From: Chrysaora quinquecirrha
Taxonomy: Eukaryota; Cnidaria; Scyphozoa; Semaeostomeae; Pelagiidae
Direction: 5' to 3'
Assembly (NCBI GenBank): GCA_014526335.1
Contig: JACTAT010000037.1
Coordinates: 8,781,613 to 8,845,612, forward strand
DNA length: 64,000 nucleotides
Below the pieces are notes generated by a model, which did not search any database, was not told where the DNA came from, and saw only the letters and a list, made by a program, of their open reading frames with translations. The position numbers and the translations under genes are program-made. Shown piece by piece: positions 1 to 61,400 of the stretch. The number at the start of each line of letters is the position of its first letter. Position 1 is the first letter of the stretch.

Positions 1-1290
1 TGGGTTTCTACGATCTACAGCTCCTTCCTCTCGGATAGGTGTAGATGTAGATGTATAAAACTTCCCTGAACGATCTATAGTGCCTTCCTGTCGTCTTTTC
101 GATTTAGATGTGGACACTTGTCCTGTGCGCTCTGTGGTGCGTTCTCCTTGTCTTTGTGATGTACATGTAAACATTTTCCCAAAACGATCTGATGCACCTT
201 CCTCTCGTCTTTGTGATGTATACGTAGACACTTTCCCAGTACGATCTGGTGTGCCTTCCTCTCTTCTTCGTAATGTAGTTGTAGACACTTTCTCTGTAAG
301 ATCTGCATTGCCTTCCTCTTGTCTTTGTGATGTAGATGTAGACACTTTCCCTGTATGGTCAGTTGTGCCTTCCTTCCGTCTTTGTGTTGTGGATGTAGAC
401 ATTTTCTCCATGTGGTATGAAGTGCCTTCCTCTCTTCTTTGTGATGTAGCTGTAGACACTTTCCCTGTATGATCTGCTGTGCCTTCCTCTCGTATTTGTG
501 ATGCAGATGGAGAAACTTTCCATGTACGATTTGAAGCACCCTCCTCTCGTCTTTGTGATGTAGATGTAGATACTTTCCCTGTACGATCTGTTGTGTCTGC
601 CTCTCGTCTTTGTGATATTGATGTAGACACTTTCTCTGTATGATCTGTTGTGCCTGCCTCTCGTCTTTGTGATTTTGATGTAGACACTTTCTCTGTATGA
701 TCTGTTGTGCCTGCCTCTCGTTTTTGTGATTTTGATGTAGCCACTTTCCTTGGAAGATCTAACGTGCCTTGTTCTCGTCTTTGTGATTTAGAGGTGGGCA
801 CTTTCTCTGTACGACCTGATGTGCTTTCCTCTCGCCTTTGTGATGTAGATGTGTGATATGAAGTGCTTTCCTCTCGTTTTTGCGATGTGGATGGAGAAAC
901 TTTCCATGCTCGATTTGAAGCACCTTCCTCTGGCTTTTGTAACGTAGATGTAGGCATTTTCCTTGGAATATCTGACGTGCCTTTCTCTCGTCTTTGTGAT
1001 GTAGATGTAGACACTTCCCCTAAACGATCTATCCCTTCCATTCGTCTCTGCAATGTAGATGTAGACATGTTCCCAGTACGATCTGGATTGCCGTCCTCTT
1101 GTCTTTGAGTTGCAGATGTAGACACTTTCCCAGTACGATCTGGTGTGCCTTCCTCTCCTCTTTGGGATGTAGATGCGGAAACATTCCTTGTACGATCAGA
1201 ACCGACTTCCTCTCGTTTTTGTGAGGTATATGTAGAAGTTTTCTGAAGATCTGCCTGTCGTCTTTTTGATGTAGACATTTTCTCTCTACG
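1..1290 (-). repeat. 57-bp coding tandem repeat, about 22 units
   Basis: The unit drifts by three bases per 60-base line, giving a 57-bp period. Copies are diverged, with one 18-codon unit (near 1030) and one unit shortened by about five codons (near 850). All visible indels are multiples of three, as expected for a translated array. It continues past base 1. Confidence 0.85.
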
Positions 1291-3208
1291 ATGTAAAGCT
1301 TCTTCCTCTTGTTTATGTGATTGCACAACTCGTATTGCATGATCTGCATCGGAAACGAGTTTTTCTCGACTTTGTGGTTTACACAGTTTCTCTGTACGGT
1401 CTGAAATTCCAACAAACGTCTTATTCTTATGATCCAATGTTTCTCTCTCTTCATCTTGTCCAGCAGTTAGCTTGTTCAGTAAGTCAAATGGTTCACTAAA
1501 ACATCAATGAACAAATAATATAAGCAATGCTCAAATGGTCGTTAAATAAACATTAAAATTGCCTTTAACTAACGGTTTGCAATTCATTAAGCACGTAGCC
1601 ACGAATTTAAGTTACCAGTTATTTCTTTATAGCTGGCCATTTAAAAGTCGTTATCTTAGTCTTAGAAGGTACCCGTTTACAAGGTACCCATGCTAGATCT
1701 AGCAGCGTCCTACTAAGAAACCTGGTTTTCGCTACCTTAGTTAGTAGCTACTTTGTTTACGAGTGTCGAGTCAGATTAAGCTTAAAGATGAACGAGAATT
1801 TTTCGAGCCCTTCGTTAACTCTGTTAAGAATGTAAGAAACTTTAATCATTATCATTGAGGCGTTGTTGCGCCATCCAGGCCATGTTTTTATGAATTTCAA
1901 ACAAAATCTGTGGATTTTTCAAGAAAATATACCCATGCAGATTTCAATAACGAGGTCTGTTTCAGACAATGCAAACTTACTACTTGGCAGTGCCTTCTGA
2001 AACCATGATTGGTATAACTTCAGTTTCTTCAACGGCTGTTTGTTTCTGTGATAGAATGAGAAGAAGAAAATTTTCAGGACCAAAGCAATACAAAATCAAA
2101 TGAACAACCCGCATATAACATTCTTACAACATTATCGTTAATAGACTTCCCAGGGTGCCAGAATCATGGGAGCAACTGCTCCCCTTGCCCTTATCAATTT
2201 CCAATTGTTTCATCTTCCTCTTGTTTTGCCCTTAATTAATTTATTGCTTCTGCCTTCCTACTGAGCTTCTTATGCTACTGGTGTGGATTTGAAATACAGA
2301 AAGGCAGGGAGGGTAGTTGAAGGGCTTCCATTGTTTCAATGAACTAGATGTACTAGTTTTCTATCAAGCGGTGTTACAAATGAATCCCCTGCAGAGAAAA
2401 ACTTTTCAATCAGGCACAATGAAATGAGGAATGAGCCAACTTGGTTGGACAATGGGAAAAGGGGTCAGGTAACCCCTATTTCTTGTTGAGTTGATGATGA
2501 GTATGAGTGATAGCTTGCTTTTTTGCACTTACTTCATCATTCTTTGCTTTGAATGTAGTTAGATCAACAGTAAATTTCTTTTTTTCTTTGGATGGTCTAT
2601 AATTCCTATAGACAGCGAAAACAAGGAAAGTCAGTCAATTATCTAATAGATCTAAAATGAATACTGAATCTCTTATTTCTTGTTGGGTGTTTTTTTCGCT
2701 GCATGTCCCCATGCTATTGAGGCTGACAATGGAGGGGCAAAAGGATGTGTCAAGGAAAATCAGAGTACAGTTTTAAGAACAAATAACTAAGCATACCCTG
2801 TGACACTTTAAAATCAGATTTAGCCTTTATACATGACAAAACCTATGTTGGCAATGATTGGGGGGCAACTGCACCCATGCCCCTTGCTATGCCATTAATC
2901 AGGTGGTAATCACCAGAGAATGCAAATTCTCAAACCCTACCCCCTTTATTATCCTCATGCCCAAACCGAAAGACTGTGGTGTTGTGCTGGGCGGGGTAAG
3001 GGGATCGTCACAATCATTAATAGTTAATGCACACAGAAATGGAATAACAAGAGAAATGTTAAAAATGGGTACTCTGGGTACTAGGTGTACTGTATACTGT
3101 ACGCTGTTAAAGCAAACACACAACAATCAATTCTTAAATTTAAGCAGAACTCTTCTTTCTCCAGCAAAAAACTTACGGTAATGTTATTTTAGGCCTTTTT
3201 GAAAACAT
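1..3208 (-). CDS. 19-residue tandem-repeat protein, N-terminal part (runs off window)
   Basis: Not recognised as a named family. Four minus-strand exons join in phase: 3208-3177 (ATG, MFSKRPKITL), 2605-2533, 2045-1981 and 1495-1. Each junction has a GTAAGT donor and an AG acceptor, and the joined length of 1665 bases is exactly 555 codons. Exons 2 and 3 give NYRPSKEKKKFTVDL and KQTAVEETEVIPIMVSEG. Exon 4 opens with YEPFDLLNKLTAGQDEERE, then a charged linker of about 100 residues, then some 22 copies of a 19-residue unit close to QRREEGTTDRTGKVSTSTS. Exon 4 has no stop in this frame over 1495 bases, and the repeat indels I could see keep the frame. There is no signal peptide or membrane span; the repeat is rich in Ser/Thr, Arg and Glu and is probably disordered. 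The gene is divergent from the kinase gene. The product is therefore known, its function is not. Confidence 0.72.
1496..3176 (-). other. introns 1-3 of the repeat-protein gene
   Basis: Introns 1496-1980, 2046-2532 and 2606-3176 separate the four exons. I see no further gene in them; short open frames near 2858-3181 lie on intron sequence. Confidence 0.5.
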
Positions 3209-3375
3209 GTCGGATGTCGTTAACTCAAAGAACTTGACTTTGCGTCCCAGCCCGATGTGCAGGGCACAGAACAGGCCATGTAACAGTAATATTCCCGCTC
3301 TTTTTTCCCGCTCTCAAATTAGTACTTCCGCCTTTTTAAGAAGATAGTCCTCCCATCTTTTCTTTGGAATATCCA

Positions 3376-3388
3376 CTGCGCATGCGGC
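3376..3388. promoter_or_regulatory. NRF1-like GC palindrome in a divergent promoter
   Basis: CTGCGCATGCGGC resembles the NRF1 consensus and lies about 170 bp upstream of the minus-strand ATG. It is in the short unique stretch between the two divergent genes. Similarity only; no binding is shown. Confidence 0.35.
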
Positions 3389-3419
3389 AGTTACTTCGTG
3401 GTGGTGGAAAGAATGGCAC

Positions 3420-4179
3420 CAGTGTTTCCACTTTCAAGGAATTTTCCTCAGATCAAGGAATTTTTGACTTCACAAGGAATTTTTTAAGGAATTGCATTAT
3501 TTAAGGAATTTTTTAGAGAATTTACCGCTTTGTCCAAACTTAAAAAATTTTCCTAGTTTGTTTTTTCTGATGTGTAAAATATTATACTTCAAAAAAGAAA
3601 AATGCATCCATCGCAACACAGATAAAGCGTCTCAGGTGTCAGCGACATCAAAATTGCGATATCATTTTGCTTGTAACGGCCTCTTTAAGAACATGTTGAC
3701 GGCTTTGCGAGGAAAACAAAAGACTTTTGTCGGATGTTGCATTCCTTTATCTTTAAAGTTACCATGAAACAGCCATTAGCGCTTTCGTGCGATGATAATT
3801 CAACACAAATTGTAAGGGATACACGTGTTTGCAATACATTTTGTTTCTTTTTGAAATAAATCAAATCGTCTGTTTCGCGTTTCGCTCAAAACATCATGGT
3901 AGCTACTAAGTACCTAAAGTAGTCAGGTCTGTGGTCCCGATGCTTCACTAACGCGCATCTTTTGTAGTTTAGGGAATTTAATTCGCTATTTATAAGCTGC
4001 AAATGCTTGATAGTAATTGTTAGAAACTGCCAAATGCAATCTAACATGGCATACTTTGGAATAACAGTGACAAGGAAATTTTTAAGGAAAACTGAATTTC
4101 GGTTTAAGGAATTTTAAGGAATTTTGAAAAATTTTGATCCTGTTTTAAGGAAAGCAAGATTTCAAAAGTGGAAACACTG
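3420..4179. mobile_element. hAT-like non-autonomous DNA transposon, 760 bp
   Basis: The ends are CAGTGTTTCCACTTT and its exact reverse complement. The element is bracketed by the perfect 8-bp duplication AATGGCAC at 3412-3419 and 4180-4187. An 8-bp duplication and CAGTG ends fit the hAT superfamily. The word aaggaattt recurs near both ends, like subterminal transposase sites. There is no transposase frame, so it is non-autonomous. Confidence 0.9.
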
Positions 4180-4187
4180 AATGGCAC

Positions 4188-4326
4188 AGTCAGAGAGCGG
4201 ATGCTCTTCCATCCCAGTCCAGACAACTAAGACGAAACTTGAATGTAACTAAACCAAGCTAGTCAATGATGCATGCCCAGAGAAAGACGGAAATTAAAAC
4301 CCAAAGGTTAAACCAATAATACCAAG
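4188..4326 (+). other. probable 5' UTR exon of the kinase gene
   Basis: The sequence after the hAT element ends in ACCAAG followed by the strong donor GTAAGTG at 4327. It holds a short upstream frame from ATG 4268 that closes after 17 codons. It would splice to the exon carrying ATG 4617. The 5' end is not defined by sequence. Confidence 0.4.
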
Positions 4327-4616
4327 GTAAGTGAACTTGTCGTTTTGTTGTGTGTGTTTGTAGTGTGTATGTGTGTTTGTAGTATGTGCCTGGCTACCTA
4401 GGCCTGGCTCTTGGCTCTTTCGACTTTTTTGGGCCTAGAAAAATTTGTGGGTCTTAATAAAGCCTAGTCTAGCATCAGCCAGCCTATTCTAATTCAATTG
4501 AAGCATTCAATTGCATTACACATTACAGTATACTAGGCCTTTTATTTTGCATTTGTTTTGTTTTCAAAAAAGTCTTTTCTTAAAGTTTGTTTTGTTGTTC
4601 CAAAACCAGGTGCATC

Positions 4617-53051
<48,435 letters not shown>

Positions 53052-54338
53052 CAGTGCTTTTAATTAGATTTTTAATTGGGTCTAGCTTACTAAAAGGTCA
53101 CCTGGTTGGGGTGATTTGCACTCAACTGTCATTGTTTGTCTGTTGTACATTTTCGAAGAAAAATTCATCCATCTAAATGGTGGAATAGTTGACTGGAATC
53201 TAGATATTGGCTTCTTCTTTAACACGTTCAAAATTCCTCAAAGAGAGTTGACAGTATTTCATAGATCAGTGGACTGTTCGTAATCTAGATGCTTTGCAAA
53301 CAATCACTCTTTGGTTTCGTTTATTCGACATCTTCAAGGACAAATTATAGGAGAAATGAGAGAGACCTCCAGGTGACTCATGGAGCTTGCACAAAGACAT
53401 CAGCCGTCGGTGGCTTGTTCAATGAAATGAAATGATTTCTGACCAAGAGACAGTTAACATGGTTCTATGTACACACGATTCTATGAATCCTGTTGACGGC
53501 TAGGCTAAAGTTGCGTCTTCCGAAGTGCCTTGAAGCCGACCTTCAAAGAATGCTGAACGTATTGTGTGGAGATGATTGATGTTTGGTACCGGGCTAATAT
53601 TTGGGTCTTGGCAGTACCATGTTCGAGTATAATCAGCGTTCAAAGGAATTCTAGTTGGCATAACTTGTCACTGGTATATCAGATAACTGTAACTACATAT
53701 GGGGACATCATGAGCTGCTGTGTGGTCACTGCCGAGTCACTGCTATGGACGAAGAATTGTAGATCTTTCCTCGCTTGGTGAATAGCATAAATCTTGCAAC
53801 TTCAAACTATGGTTAAAAGGACTTGTATTAATAAGTAAAATTTACTATCACGTCATGTTGGAAAGCCCTATAGATCAGGTCTCTGGTAAATCCTACCCCC
53901 TCCTACGTTGCCGTTGGGTCACTCATTGTGGTAACTGTAGTTATATTGCTCTTGTCATGATAAGATTTATTGCTCTTGTCATAAAACGATTTACTGAATA
54001 AGACCATGAAATAAAACAGTACCATCACCCGTTATACGTAAAATTGGATAGAATATTATACAATTGGATAGAGTTGGATAGAGCCGTCTCGAAATATTTT
54101 GTCACTAGACTGATTACCTGAGCTCCAGTTATCGCTCATGAGACCGAGGCTAGCACTAAAGGAGATCGCTCAAACTAGTTTGAGCGTCCATGTTAGGGTT
54201 AATTTTCAATTCAATTCAATAGCGAAACTACGACTCGGTTGATCAGTCTAATGTTTGTAAATAATTGAGGAAAATTCAGATTTTTAACCAGGTGCTGCAA
54301 CGACTCTAAATTTCTTGTTTATTTCTTATCATTCGGCC
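53052..54338 (+). other. kinase 3' UTR and downstream sequence
   Basis: A candidate AATAAA lies at about 54010. Open frame 53566-53781 shows nothing recognisable. 54100-54260 resembles 18960-19100 (ATTACCTGAG, CGAGGCTAGCACTAAA). Confidence 0.35.
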
Positions 54339-54420
54339 CGCGCGCTCCGAATTCGCATGCCATGTGGCGTAATCGTAATGCAGTTAGGGCTCCCTTAGTT
54401 CAAGAACTAAGGGCCCCCAA
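54339..54420 (+). repeat. second copy of the 52547 block
   Basis: Same order of motifs as 52547-52620 with a few insertions. Confidence 0.8.
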
Positions 54421-55307
54421 CCTATCCTTCGTATCGTGTGCTTTTCGGCCATGGGGTGCTAAAAGTCTTTTTAAGGCCATCCCGTAAACAGTCATTATTA
54501 ACCAGGGGACATGCGACATGAATTTTAAAAGTTCTTAAGGGCATGTTTTAAAAAATTCTCCCACTATTCCGAGCTCCTTTCGCTGGTAGAGCTCACTTTG
54601 CTGCAGCGTCCCTGCATAAGGCCCAATCACACTAAATTCCTACTGTCCCGAGTGTCCTTGTTATGAAACTGCGCTATGACTTCCCTTTTGGATTAAACTT
54701 CCCTTCACGCAAGCGAATCTATACACCATACGCACTACTGTGGTGGTATATTTTGCGAAGTGTGGTGGATAAGCACTTGTGTCGTGGGTTAGACTTATTA
54801 CCTTAGTCGTTAGTTTCCGCTCCTCCACCGCTACGACACCCCATTACAACTACCAGTTTGAGTGATCTCATTTTAGTGTTAGCCTCTGTTTCATGAGCGA
54901 TAACTGGGACTCGGATGTGTCTAGCGATGTGTCACAAACTCAGCTACAGCGACACCCAACGACGTATTGGGAACGAGGCTTTAGCAAGTTATGTATTTTG
55001 TCGAGAGAATGGTGACTAGACGATGAGTTTCTTTTATAAATAAAATCTTAAAAATTTTACAAAAACTACATCATACGAGTTAATAAAGTATTACACTATA
55101 AGTATCTACTCATCAACAACGAGAAATAAATCTAAAAGTTTTCAGTATGTCTTTCACACAACATTAAGATGTAATTTTCAGTAGCTTGGGAAGATTGGCA
55201 GATATAATTTTTAAGTTAACTCTTTTTTGAACGTCTTCTTTATTTTTGTTTTTGTTTTTGTGTGTTTTTTCAATTTCTAAAAATTCAATATTTTGTTATA
55301 CAATGTT
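54421..55307. other. intergenic stretch between convergent genes
   Basis: Degraded GTGGTGG units at 54730-54790, and an inverted relative of the 54110 repeat at 54785-54920. For the minus-strand transporter, TTTATT at 55239 (AATAAA on its strand) is a good poly(A) signal 64 bases past the stop. Confidence 0.45.
55239..55244 (-). terminator. poly(A) signal of the transporter gene
   Basis: AATAAA on the minus strand, about 64 bases downstream of the TAG at 55310-55308. Confidence 0.4.
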
Positions 55308-55413
55308 CTATACAGCGGCAGTTCGTTTTTCGTCGTTTCCAACATCCTTTGGGGATTCTGAGAGAGAAACTGAATAGGTGTATAATACAGAACCAGTCAG
55401 GCCAATAACCAAG
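55308..55413 (-). CDS. TMEM241: transporter last exon
   Basis: Acceptor TATTTTTTAG; LVIGLTGSVLYTYSVSLSES then PKDVGNDEKRTAAV and TAG. Confidence 0.7.
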
Positions 55414-58400
55414 CTAAAAAATATAGTGTACTCTATAAATGGATAAAAACAGATGTAGCCAAGATTTACGGGATCTTAGAATAGATGAACAAATGAGACC
55501 TCTACCCTGGCTGTGACGCTACCGTTGCTGGCGTTCTAATCCCAAACCTACCTCATCATCATCATCATCATCAATTTATTTTGATGTAGGCTATTTACAG
55601 AGATAGCTAAGCTACAGCTAATTTAGGCCTACCCAATTAAACTTAATAAAAATACCTTATAAATTAAAAAAAAAAGAATACATTCACAATTGAACTATAT
55701 CTGTAAGATGACCTTCCCAATGAGGTCAGAAACGACGCACACCACACAGAAAGGGATGGCGTGGACGCCGCGCGAGGAAACCTCAAGACGCATACACCTA
55801 ACCACGGGAAACGATCCCCGCAGTCCAGTGCCTGCATCATGAGGGGGACATCCGCACAGCGCACCCGCCACCCCAAACAGCAGCAGGGCGCCGCACATCC
55901 TCACGAGAAGGCCCGGTAGATATTCATCCTGTTAAAAACCCAACTTGCGGAATATATGTTTTGCAGAGCCTACAGTTGCGTTGCGTTTACCTGAGATATT
56001 GGCACCACGAGTCAGGGTTTGAGTTCCAGCTATGGTTGCGTCAAAGCTAGGGTTGAGGCTCGGAAGTTTATTGACCTTTGAGATCTAATTCGCTGTGGCA
56101 GAAAGATTGAACTTTGTAAAGCGCTACGATCGAATCTTATTTGCATCGTTTTTTCACGGTGCAGCAAACACAAAAGCTATCGTATCTTACAAAAAATCTA
56201 TTGGAATCAGGTTGCTCTGCTACGCTTCAATCGACAAACAATGAAAACATGTGCAATTATTAACGAGATCTTTCGACTTCATCAAGTAGAAGTAGCCCAA
56301 TTGACTATTGTTAATGTCGAAGAAGATTCTCACCTTAGAGCCAGGTTTATTGATAACGTAAAATCGAAGAGTAACAGTGAAAACAAAGACATCATTGCCT
56401 ACGGAAGAGATATATGGGAGTCAGAAAAAAGCAAATGTATCTGGCAAGGACAAGCATTTATAAATTGATTTGGGCTTTTAGAGTTGTGGGAGAGGGTGTA
56501 ATAAATTGAAGAAGATTTGTACGAACAAGACAGATTTGAAACCTGCAAACTTCGTTTAATAATATTGCTTCCTACAGTGGTAAAGTTGAACCTCTACTTA
56601 GGGAAACTCAGTACATCGGACACCTCCGAACAATGGACCGAAATATTCGTTTGAAAGGTAATTCTTTTTAAAAATGAACCTCCATACAACGGACACCTCT
56701 ATACAACGGACACCATTGTACAACGGACAATAACATTAGTCCCACAAATATGGAGGTTCCATTGATATTTGATCTGCTAGTGTGTGAAGTTAAGTCTTAT
56801 TTCCTGGACAGGCCATGTGTAGCGCTGGTTGGATTTAATTTCTCTCCCCCTCATATGCGTGTAATGATAAGGACGGGTGATATGGCTAAGACTTCAAGGA
56901 CAGTCTGTAGACTCACTACATAAGTCCCACTACTTCGCTCGATGTTGTTGTTGATGTTTTCTACAATCGCTCAGTGTGGAGTGACAAATCAAACTAGAGA
57001 CTCGTGTCGTTAGTCTGTACGAGGTAGCTTTTTCTGAAGAGCATATAGTAAACGTTGCAAGGATACGGGAAACCTGAGCTGATGCGATAATGTAAATACT
57101 TCAGTCGTATTTCTAGTAAGAAACTGTTGCGAAACATGTGCGGGCGGTGGCCGTTCTTCAGTCGTACTACTTACAAGGAACCCTTTTGGAAGCCATTTCT
57201 TATTCCCTATCCTCAAGACATTAAATATCTCTGATTATAGGTTCAACATTTCAAACAGATCTGAATCAAGAATAAAGAGGTAAAGCCTATAGATAGCATA
57301 TAGTAAAACGTTTAGCGTTGACTTGCCATTGAGATGCTGCTTATCCACCTGATCTTAGAGACAGGCATAATATCGATCAATCTGCTATATGATATGAATA
57401 CTAAAGAACCAGTTAGACCACTGAAAAATAAAATTATTTGAAAAATTTCTGATTAATAAAACAGTGAATCGATGTTTTTAAAATTGTTCTAGATTTCAAA
57501 ATTGCGATGAAAAAGCATTTGGAAGCATTTAAGAACAAACTTAAAAGCTTCTTTCGTCTGACACTCCTCAGAGTATAGTATCAACGTCAGAAACAGGCTG
57601 AGAATTTTGTTCATAAGACAGAATATCAACCCAAATGTGGATCGAAATGCACCAGTCGGAGGAGTGAAGCTGAATTTGTATTGTGTTTTGAACACCAATC
57701 ACCTTACAGAATACAATGATGAGAAATAGAATTAGTTGAAGAGTCCAAATGAGAAAACGAACTCTTTCTGTCTACACAAAAAGAGCATTTTGGTTTCTTA
57801 TATGTAATTACAGATTCCAAAAAGCTGAAAAATGAAACAATTTAACAACTGAAACAAGGAGTGTCAGACAGAAGAAGCTCTGAAATATGTTCTGTGATTT
57901 TACTGCTTTTGAAAGCAATTTGATTTGATTTCTTACCTTACAAAACACCCCATATGAAATTTATTGTGGTATAAAAATTGGAAGGCAATTGACCTCTTTA
58001 CTTCACCTTCAAGAAGAAGATTGATTTTAGGTTACTTAAAGTTTCTACGGTTTTTTTTATCAGATTTTAAAGAAATTGCGATAAACAGCGGGAACATTTT
58101 CGGGCATACTTGAAGGCTTTTTTCGTCTGACACTGCTCAAAGTACGATTGTTAGAAACAAACCAAGACAATAAACTGTGGTGAAATTCCTACCCAGATGC
58201 AGATGAAAATGGCCAAATCAGAAGGAGAAGCTGATTTGGCATTGTCTAAACACCTACCAGCTTACGAGATACAGCGGGAAGACCAGTAAAATTAATTTGT
58301 AGTCCAAGTGAGAAAAATAAAGTCTTTCTGTCCACACGGAACCGGCTTTTTGAGCTGCATCTGGGTATAAATTTCCCAATAGTTGATTGTCGCGGTCTGT

Positions 58401-61400
58401 TTCTGACGTTTATACTCTGAGGAGTGCCAGATCAAAAAAGCTCTTAAGTATGCCGGGAAATGTTTCCGCTGTTTATCGCAATTTTGAAGTTTTGTACTAC
58501 TCAAAAACAATCGAAAGAAAAATATATATCCAATACTTTAGTCTCAAGGTCCAGCTCTTACCTGTTAAAGTTCCAAGGAACATTAATGCAACAAAACTAA
58601 GAATAAATAAAAGAAAAAAAGAAAAATGTGATACAGCACTTGGAATAATATCATAGATGCACACGAGAGAAGTTTGCTCAAGGAAAATGTTAGACCTTGG
58701 CCAAACGATCAAACATTGTTTGTCAAACATTTGGAATTTGCTTATGAAACAATGTTTGTACGTTTGGCCACGTCACAAAACATTGCTTGACGAAAATGGC
58801 TTAAGCACAAATAAACAGAATTCCTTTAAAACTGTTTTTGAAAAAGTTCAAAAGCATTTTTGCTTGACGCATAAGAAAAAGAGTTTCATGAGCATAGTTT
58901 TCAGACATGGCGAAACGGTACAACTTTTTGCTTGAAAAGCAAATTTAAAATGTTTGACAAACAATGCTTGCTCACTTGGGCCTTATTCGTGGCATATAAG
59001 CGAATTCATTTTTGCTTGGCGCAAGCAGAAAAGTTTGAAACTTTGACAGTTTTTGCGACTTGGCCAAACGGTAAAAACATTTGCTTTCCATGCAAATTTC
59101 AGGTGTTTGACAAACAATGTTTGATCGTTTGGCCAGGGCCTCAGGGCCTAACGATTTTTCAAATCTGTCAAATTAACCTTTTGAAGCAGAAAAGATGTAG
59201 TTTCGTTGCAAAATGGTAGACATGCCTAGCATTGATATTCCGAAAATGACTGCTGAGCGAATTGGTCCTTGAAATTAGCCACACCAGCCAGCAGTAGAAA
59301 TGGAATGTTGCCGGGTACATGTAAACAAGTAAGATACTAAGAACCAAGCCTTTATGCCTAAAAATCTCAAAAAGTAATTAAAATAGATAAGTATGAGAAT
59401 GAGAACCCTGAGAACTACTTACCTAAACGATGAATTGAACATAATTTTGTCTAATTCCCTGTTGATGAAAATAAAGAAATGTAACATCAAATGTTGAGAC
59501 ATTTTGAAACGAAACGACTTATAGGCAAGGGATATAAGTGCTTAGAAACTTAAGTTACTTACTTTAAAGGCAATTTACTATTTCTTTTTGAATATAACGA
59601 GTAAAAGGCTGAAAAAAGAAAACGTATTATTAAGCCCGTGCAGCTACAAGATGATTTTACCTTTATCTTGTTACCAGACACAAACGGTGTTGCAACTAAG
59701 AGCTGCCGTTAAGTCGCTTAAGCCGTGACTACACCTGTGACCAGAAAAACTTAAGTCGCTCTTGTAGCCAGAGTTGGATTTTCAAACAAAAAATGCTCTG
59801 CGACCTGAGGAAATATGGTCGCAGTACATTGATTTAGTTGAGCTTTTTGCGACCTGTTTTGGCTTGTCGCCAATAGTGTCTCAGCGTGTAGCCGGTTTTT
59901 CGCACTGGCGACGCAACGGCATTGTTTTCGCGTGTTTTCCTGGAAAGCCATGACGAATAATACTATTAACGAATATACACTTTTTTTAATAAGCAACTGG
60001 ACTTTTTGCTCCAGCCCTCAAAGTTGCCCAACATATCTACTATTTCAGCACTCACAGAATGACTGGTGCCCCCTAAAGACTCTTTTTTGGCTCTTTTCGT
60101 GCTTTTCAATGCAATTGACAAGTTTGCAAGATGTACGTACTGTATAAAGAAAGCTATATCAACCAAAAAGTTCAACAAAACCTCAGCCCTAGTTGCTTAT
60201 TGAGCAGTTGCTCATTAAAAGTGTAGGCCTATAGGTATCATATTGTCGATAATGAGATTACAACCTACCTATGCAGGTAACGTGGATTAAGATCCATTTA
60301 TATGAATGATAATCAACCTAAATCAAGAAATCATCATATTAATAAATATACACTATATGGTTTATAGGTGTTAAGTAACTAAGTAGTTTGACCTAGCGGC
60401 TCGAACACATTGAGCCCAAAGGCTCCCGTTTCATTCACTGCAAGGTAGGGATGGGCACGACCCTCTCCCAATCCAAAGACCACTTAGCCTATTTCCTACT
60501 GTATGGTGTTGCTTGCTAAGCAGAGAGACAATGAGTAATACTTTTTTTATATGACCCGCCCAAGGTTTTAACACTATACATCGCAGCTCATGGGTGGTGA
60601 CTCTAACTACTGCTACTACTAAGCTAAAGGACGGCGAAATTTTCAAGACCATTGATATTATCTTCACTGCAACGTTTCAAAGAGTTTCACCTCGGTGTAA
60701 TTTTTCACTGTGAGAACCATTCCAAATGTACTTATAACTAAGCCAGTCAGAGCCATGGAAGAGTAGGCCTAAAAATCAAAAGAAGAAACTAAGGATCTTG
60801 TTTCCATTTAGATTGTAACTGTGAACATTGCATTGCTATTTTGGGTGATGGGCCTAATTCTGGTAGTTCTAAAGCCTGTTTGAAAGCAAGTTTGAATAAA
60901 AATTACGTCGTACTATTTAACATTGCAAGGATATAGAGACTAGCGGAGACATTTTGGTAACAATCTCTTGCGCTACTTATATTTTCCAGAAAGCACTACC
61001 TTTTGACAAATACAGTTGACATCCGTTATCTCGACTGCCCGCTATCTCGAACATTCGCTATCTCGAACGATTTTCCATTTCCCCTCGTTTTGGTATAAGG
61101 GTTTGTATAGAAAAATCATCCGCTATCTCGAACCCCGTTATCTCGAACATTCGCTGTCTCGAGCCATTTTCGATTTCCCATGGAGGAAAACCTGCTGTTT
61201 ATCTCGAGCTTTGCCAAATTTTCTGCTGAACTGGATAAAGAGACAGGCTGAAAATATGTATAAGTTCGCCTAGCGGAGCGGGAATGGCAGCAGTTAAGTG
61301 ATATGCTGCCCATGTATACAATAGATGAAGCTGTGTTCTCTTTCGAGATGTGCTTCTTGCCATTATCTCAATTTCACCAATAGTAGGGATGAAAGCAAAT

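Noticed and set aside
75..539. 154-codon minus frame (HHKDERKAQQ repeats) and 130-codon plus frame
   Set aside because: Shadows of the 57-bp coding repeat; both close within the array, whereas the chosen frame is open throughout and joins to exons.
53566..53781. 71-codon frame after the kinase stop
   Set aside because: In the presumed 3' UTR; no splice sites or recognisable domain.
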